Source: JBEEMU01 sp043778315 (GTDB lineage: Bacteria > Bacteroidota > Bacteroidia > Chitinophagales > Saprospiraceae). From it: DNA of 20,970 nucleotides. A model generated the notes under the pieces. That model saw only the letters and a program-made list of their open reading frames with translations, did no database searches and was not told the origin of the DNA. A program made the position numbers and the translations under genes. This document shows, piece after piece, positions 1-6,430 of this stretch. The first letter of the stretch is position 1. Every line of letters begins with the position of its first letter. The DNA is taken from contig JAYWGJ010000291.1 of assembly GCA_043778315.1 (NCBI GenBank), forward strand, positions 1 to 20,970, in the 5' to 3' direction.

Positions 1-1743
1 AAAACGATTGCGCCGTGTGGTTATTTCGTAATAGGTGGAACTAGCTCTATTGGTGGAACTACGGGTACTACCTGGAAAACCAGTTCTTCGGGCGCACAAA
101 ATCTTTTTAGTGGTGGAGCCGCTGATATTGATTTAGGGCAATCAACATCGCGCGCTTTATGCACCTTTAATAATAATAGTCAGCCTGGTAATTTGAGCAA
201 TGCAGGCGGTCAAGTATCTTTATTAGATGGCAATTTATCGTTGGTAACCTCCGTGTATTATGGACCTGCACCGCCTACTACTGCTGCACCCGCTTATCCT
301 ATTACAATCGCTGCGCCTGCGGGCTGTGCAGGAACGACTATTACCACCTTACCGAGTACCTCTCCTAATACCCTCACCACAATAAGTCCTGCTTTTAATG
401 GCACTACGGGGTCTCACTATATTAACTTAAATAGTGCGAGTGCTTATATCACTACTTCGGGTACTACTACGGGTGCGGTAGGTTCGCCAGGTGCGGCGAA
501 TACGAGCCAAAAAGCCTGTATTCCCGCGCCGCTATTACCAAATTGCTGTGTGATTGAAATTCCAGAAACGGAGTGTAATAACGGCGGTAACTTGTTTTTC
601 AAAGGTATTATTAAACCTATTGATGTGAGTTGCATCAAAGCAAATGCTACTACGGCGGCGGCGGGTCCGTACACCGTTACCTGCCCTGTGGCGACGATGA
701 CTAGCGTAGTAAACTGCGTAGCAGGCGTACCTAGCGCCACTATCACAACCGATTGTCCTACCTGCCCAGCAGGTACAGCTTTCGTGAACTTCACGCGGAA
801 TGCCGTAGTGGCATCTGCAATGCTTACTTTTCCAGCAAGCAATACTTTCACGACTACCGCTTCGGGCGATTATGCTTTGGTCAATGTGCTACCTGCCTCG
901 GGCTGTAAAGCAAAAGGCAATTCTACTTTTACCCTTACCGTGCCTCCTGCTCCCGTTACGGGTAGTATCGCAGGCGGTGGCAATGTGTGCGAAAACCTTG
1001 CGGTAGTGCTTACCGCGAATGGTGGTGTCGCGTCCAACTACGAGTGGTCGTTAGATAACTTTGCCACAACCGCCGCTATGGGTGTCGACTACGGTACTAC
1101 CGCGCCTGCGGCAGGCGCAACGACTACGGTTTACGCTCGTGCGATAAACGGACCTTGTGCGGGCGCGATTACCTCGGCTACCGTTACGGGTATTAATTGT
1201 GCTATCGCGCCTTTGCCTGTCACGCTAACCGCGTTCACCGCAACCAAGCAAAATACGGCAATAGCCCTTAATTGGCGCACCGAAACCGAATTGAATAATA
1301 ATTATTTTGAGGTGCAACGTAGTGCCGACGGCTCTAATTTTATTACTATCGGCACGGTTCGCGGCGCAGGTACTACTAATGTAGCGCAAAAATACAATTT
1401 GATAGATACTAAGCCGCTAAGAGGTATTAATTATTATCGTTTAAACCAAGTTGATTTTGATGGTAAACAGGCGTTTAGCCCTACGGTTTCGGTATCGATG
1501 AACGATAAAGTAATCGTCGATATTATGCCAAATCCAGCTTACAACAGTGTAAATATTGCGATAAGCGGCGAAAACAGTACCGCTTCGGTGCGTATAGCAG
1601 ACGCTACGGGTCGCGTACTTTCGGCAGTAGATAATATTAGCAACAACCAAAGTATCGATATTTCGCAGTTACCACAAGGCGTTTATTTTATGCAAATAAG
1701 CGTAGATAAACAAACTTATGTGCGCCGGTTGGTGAAAATGTAA
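1..1743 (+). CDS. Secreted surface protein with lamin-tail-like start and T9SS type A sorting domain (5' end outside window)
   Basis: The reading frame is open from base 1 to the TAA at 1741-1743 (580 residues visible), so the true start lies upstream; the TTG at 193 is only an internal codon. The first ~80 residues (APCGYFVIGG, then NLSNAGGQVSLLDG) resemble a lamin-tail domain as found in many Bacteroidota surface proteins. The middle is Thr/Ala/Gly-rich with scattered Cys pairs and an Ig/PKD-like stretch (VCENLAVVLTANGG). From about 1207 a linker module (LTAFTA, LNWRTETELNNNYFEVQRS, NYYRLNQVDFDG) leads into a type A sorting domain (IMPNPAYNSVNIAI, ending RRLVKM) that directs export through T9SS and cell-surface anchoring. 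The C-terminal module is closely related to that of the next gene. The biological role is unknown. Confidence 0.85.
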   Translation, partial: KTIAPCGYFVIGGTSSIGGTTGTTWKTSSSGAQNLFSGGAADIDLGQSTSRALCTFNNNSQPGNLSNAGGQVSLLDGNLSLVTSVYYGPAPPTTAAPAYPITIAAPAGCAGTTITTLPSTSPNTLTTISPAFNGTTGSHYINLNSASAYITTSGTTTGAVGSPGAANTSQKACIPAPLLPNCCVIEIPETECNNGGNLFFKGIIKPIDVSCIKANATTAAAGPYTVTCPVATMTSVVNCVAGVPSATITTDCPTCPAGTAFVNFTRNAVVASAMLTFPASNTFTTTASGDYALVNVLPASGCKAKGNSTFTLTVPPAPVTGSIAGGGNVCENLAVVLTANGGVASNYEWSLDNFATTAAMGVDYGTTAPAAGATTTVYARAINGPCAGAITSATVTGINCAIAPLPVTLTAFTATKQNTAIALNWRTETELNNNYFEVQRSADGSNFITIGTVRGAGTTNVAQKYNLIDTKPLRGINYYRLNQVDFDGKQAFSPTVSVSMNDKVIVDIMPNPAYNSVNIAISGENSTASVRIADATGRVLSAVDNISNNQSIDISQLPQGVYFMQISVDKQTYVRRLVKM

Positions 1744-1774
1744 GGAATTTTATTGCCTATTTTTTTGGTATAAT

Positions 1775-1815
1775 AAAAAATACGTTACTCGCGCAAACGA
1801 GTAGCGTGTTTTTTT
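1775..1815 (+). terminator. Rho-independent terminator after the first gene
   Basis: A 10-bp stem (arms 1782-1791 and 1798-1807) with loop CGCAAA is extended by an A-run on the left and a T-run (1809-1815) on the right. It starts about 30 nt after the stop codon. Its sequence is related to the terminator at 3281-3320. Confidence 0.85.
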
Positions 1816-1934
1816 GTTATAATATTCGTAATAGCTGAGTTACTCGCAGCTGCATAGCGGCAAAACTGTTCATTTTTATTTTTACACTACGAATTACTCG
1901 AATTCATACTAATTTTTGATGGTTAGATAATTTT

Positions 1935-2022
1935 AATTTCACCAATTGTTTGAGTAAAAAATTAAAAATTTTTTACTCAAACCGCGTAACTTACGAACTG
2001 CGTAGTCAAAATTGGTGAAATT
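1935..2022. repeat. Abutting perfect inverted repeats (possible three-way junction)
   Basis: Outer arms of 13 bp (1935-1947 with 2010-2022) abut inner arms of 16 bp (1948-1963 with 1967-1982; 3-nt loop AAA). Both pairs are perfect. The 27 nt left over on one side (1983-2009) contain TACG and CGTA, which can pair around a 5-nt loop, giving a possible third helix. Confidence 0.7.
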
Positions 2023-2028
2023 CGGTTA

Positions 2029-2062
2029 ATTTTGATAGTTTTCATTCGAAAATTATCAAAAT
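2029..2062. repeat. 15-bp hairpin within the intergenic element
   Basis: Arms 2029-2043 and 2048-2062 pair along their length with one G-T wobble (2038 with 2053) and a 4-nt loop. There is no T-run, so it does not look like a terminator. Confidence 0.65.
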
Positions 2063-2360
2063 ATTGGTGAAAATCGAAGATTAAACGAAGTCAATTAAAA
2101 AACGTCCGTTGATAGAATTAGTGCAAATTCGGATAATTCGTGGTAAAATTTTGGACAACTGAGCAGCTCTGCCGCTACGCGCTTTTTAATTCAGACAAAA
2201 AAATATTTGGTAACGTTATACAATGAGATTTATTTGGATAAATCAAACCTAATGTGTAATTTTATCGTATATAAATAAATGGAGTTTAGCGACCATTCTA
2301 AAAAACAAGGCGATACCGAAAAGCCAAACGAGTAGGACAATATTTTTTTAATATAAATAC

Positions 2361-3239
2361 ATGAAAACTAAATTTTTACTCTCAATGCTGTTTTTATACA
2401 ACAGTACTGCTGCCTTTTGCACTACTTGGACGGTAGTTAATTCGGGGTTCGCGTTCAGTCCCGCGACCCTCACTATCACCGATGGCGATATAGTGCAGTT
2501 CACGCTTGCCAGCAACCACAACGCACGCGAGGTAAGCCAAACTACTTGGAATGCTAACGGCAACACCGCCTTGTCGGGCGGCTTCCAAACTGCGTTTAGC
2601 GGCGGAACGGTTACGGCGGCACAGCTTACGGTGGGTACACATTATTATGTCTGTTCGCCACACGCAGGCGGAGGTATGAAAGCGACGATTATTGTTCAAG
2701 CGGCACCGTTACCCGTTTCGCTCACGGCGTTTACAGCTACCCAACAAAATAAGCAAGTAGCGCTGAATTGGTGTACCGCAACCGAGCAGAACAATAATTA
2801 TTTTGAGGTGCAGCGTACTATCGACGGTGCTATTTTTACTACTATTGGTACAGTTCGCGGCGCAGGTACTACTAATGTGGCTCAAAAATATAATTTGGTG
2901 GATACCAAGCCGCTAGAAGGTATTAATTATTATCGTTTAAATCAAGTGGATTTTGACGGTAAGCAGGCGTTTAGTCCTACGGTTTCGGTAGAAATGGACT
3001 ATAAAGTGAACGTTAATATTATGCCTAATCCGGCTTACGATAATGTGACGATTGCGATAGGCGGCGAAAATAGTACAACTTCGGTGCGCATAGCAGACGC
3101 TACGGGTCGCGTACTTTTGTTGATTAATAATATCAGCGACAAGCAAAATATCGATATTTCGCAACTGCCACAAGGTATTTATTTTATACAAATAAGCGTG
3201 GATAAAGAAAATTATATACACCGTTTGGTGAAAATTTAA
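2361..3239 (+). CDS. Secreted cupredoxin (plastocyanin-like) protein with T9SS type A sorting domain
   Basis: 292 residues. The N-terminus is a signal peptide (hydrophobic stretch FLLSMLFLYNSTAAF after MKTK). Residues ~22-113 form a blue-copper fold: the candidate type 1 copper ligands are His53 (SNHN), Cys98, His101 and Met106, in the typical C-x2-H-x4-M arrangement (CSPHAGGGM). The copper site suggests electron transfer or copper binding outside the cytoplasm. Residues ~117-292 are the same LTAFTA linker plus type A sorting domain as in the gene upstream, roughly three quarters identical by eye, so the protein is probably surface-anchored by T9SS. The redox partner is not evident. The start is the ATG after an AT-rich leader; no Shine-Dalgarno is expected in this phylum. 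Confidence 0.85.
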   Translation: MKTKFLLSMLFLYNSTAAFCTTWTVVNSGFAFSPATLTITDGDIVQFTLASNHNAREVSQTTWNANGNTALSGGFQTAFSGGTVTAAQLTVGTHYYVCSPHAGGGMKATIIVQAAPLPVSLTAFTATQQNKQVALNWCTATEQNNNYFEVQRTIDGAIFTTIGTVRGAGTTNVAQKYNLVDTKPLEGINYYRLNQVDFDGKQAFSPTVSVEMDYKVNVNIMPNPAYDNVTIAIGGENSTTSVRIADATGRVLLLINNISDKQNIDISQLPQGIYFIQISVDKENYIHRLVKI

Positions 3240-3280
3240 GCGGTTTTGATGCTATTGTTTTCGAAATATCGTTGGGGTTA

Positions 3281-3320
3281 AAAAAACACGTTATTCGCGT
3301 AAGCGAATAGCGTATTTTTT
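3281..3320 (+). terminator. Rho-independent terminator after the cupredoxin gene
   Basis: A 10-bp stem (3288-3297 with 3304-3313), loop CGTAAG, lies between an A-run and a T-run (3315-3321). It is a close relative of the terminator at 1775-1815. The rest of the 294-bp gap to the next gene is AT-rich. Confidence 0.85.
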
Positions 3321-3432
3321 TGTAAAAAAAATATTTTTAATTTTTTATAAATAAATAGTAAAAAACAAATAATTAGTTCTACATTTGTTCGAAGATAAAT
3401 ATAAATCGTTTTTATTATAAAAAAACAAATTT

Positions 3433-3451
3433 ATGGTATTTAATTTACCAT
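3433..3451. promoter_or_regulatory. Small palindrome upstream of the His-rich gene (possible operator)
   Basis: ATGGTA and TACCAT form a 6-bp inverted repeat around 7 nt, 82 bases before the start of the His-rich gene. A possible -7 element TACATTTG lies at 3380-3387, without a good -33 box. An operator role is inference from position and symmetry only. Confidence 0.25.
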
Positions 3452-3533
3452 TTTTGTAAAATAAAAATAAATGACTTATAATTCTTACAAAATATAGTTT
3501 CACAGTTATTTTCGCAGTTTCAATCCCATTGTC

Positions 3534-3725
3534 ATGAAAAAAGTATTGTTATTGGTAGCGTTAATTTTCGCAGTAGGTATTTCTACAGCAGAAGCACATC
3601 AAGGTCACGGTCGTCACCGTCATCACCGTCACGGCAAAAAACACCATGCCAAACACCACGCGGCAGCTGCGGCAGCCAAAGTAGAAAAAGCGGCGGAGGT
3701 TGCTAAACCTGCGATGAAAAAATAG
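3534..3725 (+). CDS. Small exported histidine-rich protein
   Basis: 63 residues. MKKVLLLVALIFAVGISTAEA is a clear signal peptide, predicted to be cleaved after AEA. The mature part has ten His within 22 residues (clusters HRHHRH, KKHH, AKHH), then an Ala/Lys tail. Such composition usually means binding of Ni, Cu, Zn or Co in the periplasm or outside the cell, but no family is recognised and the metal is unknown. It has its own strong terminator, so it is probably monocistronic. The nearby cupredoxin gene fits, but does not prove, a metal-related role. Confidence 0.75.
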   Translation: MKKVLLLVALIFAVGISTAEAHQGHGRHRHHRHGKKHHAKHHAAAAAAKVEKAAEVAKPAMKK

Positions 3726-3743
3726 TAGCACGCGCTATTGTAC

Positions 3744-3779
3744 AAACTCCTAAGTCACACGTTGGCTTAGGAGTTTTTT
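3744..3779 (+). terminator. Rho-independent terminator after the His-rich gene
   Basis: A stem of up to 14 bp (3744-3757 with 3763-3776, one T-G wobble) with 5-nt loop CACGT is followed by a T-run ending at 3779. It begins 19 nt after the stop codon. Confidence 0.9.
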
Positions 3780-3813
3780 ATTGCTAATCGCTCAAAAAAA
3801 ATCATTCAAAACC

Positions 3814-3843
3814 TTTGTTTTACAATGATTTTGCATACCTTTG
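3814..3843 (+). promoter_or_regulatory. Bacteroidota-type promoter of glmM-xseB
   Basis: TTTG (3814-3817), 18 nt, TACCTTTG (3836-3843) matches the -33/-7 consensus TTTG-N17-19-TAnnTTTG. Transcription would begin near 3850. That is downstream of the ATG at 3825, so it argues for the TTG start at 3900. Confidence 0.75.
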
Positions 3844-3899
3844 TGGGCTTTTTGAAAGCACAACCTAAAAACACTTTTCTTCACCAAAATAATACAAAA

Positions 3900-5318
3900 T
3901 TGGCATTAATAAAATCAATATCGGGCATCAGAGGTACTATCGGTGGTACTATCGGCGACAATCTCACGCCACAGGACATTGTGTCTTGCACGGCTGCTTT
4001 TGGGCAGTGGGTGCTGGCTCGACATAATAATACAGTAAATAGTACAACAACTAACGCCGCAACTATCGTTATCGGGCGTGATGCGCGCATCTCGGGCGAA
4101 ATCGTATCGCAATTAGTCACCGCAACGCTCCGTTCGCTCGGTATTCACATCGTAGATTTGGGGCTTTCTACTACCCCGACGGTTGAGATAATGGTCACGG
4201 AATTGGACGCGCAAGCTGGAATTATACTCACCGCAAGCCACAACCCGAAGCAATGGAACGCCTTGAAACTATTGAACGAACGTGGCGAATTTATTTCTGC
4301 TGCCGACGGTGCAGCTGTGCTTTCGCTTATCGATTCGCCAGAGCTGCAGTATGCCACAGTAGATAAATTAGGGACTTACACCACCAATAATACGGCTATT
4401 CAATTGCATATTGATAAAATATTTGCGCTACCGTTGGTACATTTGGACGCGGTGAAGAGTAAGCAATTTACCGTTGTTTTGGACTGCGTGAACTCTACGG
4501 GCGCAATATCGATGATACCGTTATTAGAGCAAATGGGCTGCAAAGTAATTGCTATCAACAGCGAAATGACGGGCAAATTTGCGCACAACCCAGAGCCGTT
4601 GCCCGAAAACTTGCAGCAACTAAGCACGGCTGTCGAGGCGAACAACGCACAATTAGGTATCGCCGTCGACCCCGATGTGGACAGATTGGTTTTTGTATGC
4701 GAAGACGGCTCTATGTTTAGCGAAGAATATACGTTAGTAGCTATCGCCGACTACGTTTTGCAACACAAAAAAGGCAATACCGTAAGCAACCTTTCTTCTA
4801 CTCGCGCCTTGCGCGACATAACCGAAAAAGTCGGCGGCAGCTACTATGCATCTGCCGTAGGCGAGGTGAATGTGGTGGAAATGATGAAGGCGCAACACGC
4901 CGTGATTGGTGGCGAAGGCAACGGCGGCGTAATTTATCCAGATTTGCATTACGGGCGCGACTCGTTGGTCGGAACGGCATTGTTTTTGAGTTTTTTAGCC
5001 GAATTTGGTAAGCCAGTTTCGTTTTTGCGCGGCAAATATCCTAATTATACCATTTATAAAAATAAAATCAGCCTCACGAATGACATCGATTTAGATGCTT
5101 TATTCGACGGCATCGAGCAAAAATACCGCAAGCAGCCCATCAATAAAATTGACGGTTTGAAAATTGAATTTGACAACGACTGGATTCACTTGCGCCGCTC
5201 TAATACCGAGCCGATTATCCGCATTTATGCGGAAAGCACGTCGGAGGTGACGGCGGCAAGCTTGGTCAATAAGATAAAAATGGACGTGAGTTTGCTGCTC
5301 AAAGGCGAACTGATATAG
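3900..5318 (+). CDS. glmM: Phosphoglucosamine mutase (alpha-D-phosphohexomutase family)
   Basis: Converts glucosamine-6-phosphate to glucosamine-1-phosphate for UDP-GlcNAc, and so for peptidoglycan and lipid A; cytoplasmic. With the TTG start at 3900 it has 472 residues beginning ALIKSISGIRGTIGG, the usual start of Bacteroidota homologues. Motifs: active-site serine 113 in TASHNP, Mg-binding D257-P-D-V-D261-R, sugar-specificity loop GEGNGG around Glu339, and phosphate-binding RRSNTEPIIRIY at 432-443. An ATG at 3825 would add 25 unrelated residues but lies upstream of the predicted transcription start. The glucosamine versus mannose specificity rests on resemblance to Bacteroidota GlmM; a phosphomannomutase is the alternative. 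xseB follows after 20 nt, probably in the same operon. Confidence 0.88.
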   Translation: MALIKSISGIRGTIGGTIGDNLTPQDIVSCTAAFGQWVLARHNNTVNSTTTNAATIVIGRDARISGEIVSQLVTATLRSLGIHIVDLGLSTTPTVEIMVTELDAQAGIILTASHNPKQWNALKLLNERGEFISAADGAAVLSLIDSPELQYATVDKLGTYTTNNTAIQLHIDKIFALPLVHLDAVKSKQFTVVLDCVNSTGAISMIPLLEQMGCKVIAINSEMTGKFAHNPEPLPENLQQLSTAVEANNAQLGIAVDPDVDRLVFVCEDGSMFSEEYTLVAIADYVLQHKKGNTVSNLSSTRALRDITEKVGGSYYASAVGEVNVVEMMKAQHAVIGGEGNGGVIYPDLHYGRDSLVGTALFLSFLAEFGKPVSFLRGKYPNYTIYKNKISLTNDIDLDALFDGIEQKYRKQPINKIDGLKIEFDNDWIHLRRSNTEPIIRIYAESTSEVTAASLVNKIKMDVSLLLKGELI

Positions 5319-5338
5319 CTATAAAAAATACCAATTTT

Positions 5339-5536
5339 ATGAAAAAACAAACTTACGAGTCTGCACTACAAGAGCTGCAAGAAATATTGCAGGCGGTAGA
5401 GCAAGGCGGTATCGGCTTGTCGGAACTCACCGAAAAGCTCGACCGTGCCGCAGAGCTGATAGCACACAGCAAAGCCCAACTTTTTCTTACCAAAGAAAAA
5501 GTTGAGCAAGTAGTGACCAAGTGGTCTGCCGATTAG
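5339..5536 (+). CDS. xseB: Exodeoxyribonuclease VII small subunit
   Basis: 65 residues, the usual size of XseB. The pattern YESALQELQEILQAVEQGGIGLSELTEKLDRA, then a second helix ending KVEQVV, is the short two-helix XseB fold. It binds several-to-one to XseA to form the nuclease that degrades single-stranded DNA to oligonucleotides in repair and recombination. xseA, often adjacent in other genomes, is not in this window. It starts 20 nt after glmM and is probably co-transcribed. It converges with the Fe-S gene with only 19 nt between stops and no clear terminator. Confidence 0.88.
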   Translation: MKKQTYESALQELQEILQAVEQGGIGLSELTEKLDRAAELIAHSKAQLFLTKEKVEQVVTKWSAD

Positions 5537-5555
5537 CTATTTGTAAAGCAGCTTT

Positions 5556-5900
5556 TTACGCCGAAAACGACGAGCCGCAGCCGCAAGTGCTTTCTGCGTT
5601 CGGGTTGTTGAACGAAAAGCCGCGATTGTTTAAGCCGTTCACATAGTCGATTTCCATGCCCATCAGGTAGATGCCGTGCGAGCGTTGCATCACGCAAGGA
5701 ATGCCGTCGAGTTCGAAACTTTCGTCGGTGTCGTTTACGGCATCAAAGCCCAAAACATACGAAAAACCGCTACAACCGCCGCCTTTCACACCTATTCGGA
5801 GCGCGTAGTCGGCAGGAACGTTTTCGCGAACGCGGATTTCTTTTAGCTCTTTTATTGCACCTTCGGTGAGCTGAACGGGCGCATTTATCATTACTTCCAT
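5556..5900 (-). CDS. Iron-sulfur cluster assembly accessory protein, IscA/SufA/ErpA family
   Basis: 114 residues, a full-length A-type carrier. The three conserved cysteines are present: Cys43 (KGGGCSGFSY) and Cys106/Cys108 in the C-terminal TCGCGSSF motif. Such proteins hold and pass on iron or [2Fe-2S]/[4Fe-4S] clusters to apo-proteins in the cytoplasm. Which member (IscA, SufA or ErpA) cannot be told, because no isc or suf genes are adjacent. The start may be Met1 or Met4; the first fits the upstream -7 element slightly better. Transcribed convergently to glmM-xseB. Confidence 0.88.
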   Translation of the reverse strand: MEVMINAPVQLTEGAIKELKEIRVRENVPADYALRIGVKGGGCSGFSYVLGFDAVNDTDESFELDGIPCVMQRSHGIYLMGMEIDYVNGLNNRGFSFNNPNAESTCGCGSSFSA

Positions 5901-5933
5901 ATCGTTATTTTTTTAGTTTTGTTTTTTGTGATG

Positions 5934-5941
5934 CAAAATTA
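5934..5941 (-). promoter_or_regulatory. Candidate -7 element for the IscA-family gene
   Basis: On the minus strand this reads TAATTTTG, a match to TAnnTTTG, 33 nt upstream of the start codon. The -33 region is a poor match. Confidence 0.4.
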
Positions 5942-6088
5942 AAACAAATTTGATAATTAAAAGTTTTTATTTTTTAGAATAATCTTTTTTGCGTTGCCAA
6001 TGCCTTATAAGGTGTTGGCGACGTTTTCGTTTTTTCGCTATTAACTCGTTTTTCGCATCAGGTATAAAGCGAGTGGGTTTGGCGATTA

Positions 6089-6263
6089 GCCGCATAGCGG
6101 CGATATATTGGTAGTTACAGATAAGCCGTGTATTAAGTTGCAGCGCAACGACATATTGAATAGTGAGAATACAAGTAACGCAAAGGAAATTATATGTCGC
6201 AGCTACGCAGCTTTAAAACGTATTCACTCTATCTTTTCTACCAATATGTCACCGCTACGCGGT
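6089..6263. repeat. Four dispersed hairpin-plus-GACATAT repeat units, in two inverted pairs
   Basis: Each unit is a 13-nt mini-hairpin with a 3-nt loop followed by GAYATAT. Plus strand: 6089-6101 (GCCGCATAGCGGC) with GATATATTGGTAG, and 6137-6149 (GTTGCAGCGCAAC) with GACATATTGAATAG. Minus strand: 6199-6211 (one mismatch in the stem) and 6251-6263 (ACCGCTACGCGGT), each with GACATAT on its far side. The two halves form an imperfect inverted repeat. The remainder of the 530-bp gap (5901-6430) is AT-rich apart from the -7 elements listed. Confidence 0.7.
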
Positions 6264-6344
6264 TTTTACTCAATATGAAAGAATCGGTGCGTAGCATAAG
6301 CGTATTTATAACATTAAAAATTTCTTTATTACAAACGCTTTGTT

Positions 6345-6352
6345 TACTTTTG
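6345..6352 (+). promoter_or_regulatory. Candidate -7 element for the giant SprB-repeat gene
   Basis: TACTTTTG matches TAnnTTTG and would give a leader of about 70 nt. No good -33 box is seen. Confidence 0.4.
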
Positions 6353-6430
6353 TAATTTAATTAAACAGTCACAGATTTTTCTTTTCTAAACAAATATATT
6401 ATTTATACCAATACAATTGTATTCATCATT

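Larger units (their letters stand above)
1852..2180. repeat. MITE-like nested inverted-repeat element
   Basis: This accounts for most of the 617-bp gene-free gap 1744-2360. Imperfect terminal inverted repeats lie at 1880-1914 and 2116-2148 (27 matched positions, 6 mismatches, one 2-nt gap by eye), flanked by a further inverted pair (TGCCGCTAYGC: 1852-1862 reversed, 2170-2180 forward). Inside are nested palindromes at 1935-2022 and a 15-bp hairpin at 2029-2062. No ORF of useful length lies within. The rest of the gap (2181-2360) is AT-rich; I see no clear promoter for the downstream gene. Confidence 0.65.

Noticed and set aside
444..851. Minus-strand ORF inside the first gene
   Set aside because: Antisense shadow; the plus frame carries a recognisable surface-protein architecture throughout.
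3825..3899. 25-residue N-terminal extension of GlmM from ATG 3825
   Set aside because: Lies upstream of the predicted transcription start and is not shared with the family's usual N-terminus.
5537..5560. Hairpin between the xseB and IscA-family genes
   Set aside because: GTAAA and TTTAC can pair but the stem is short, and there is no GC-rich core; too weak for a terminator call.
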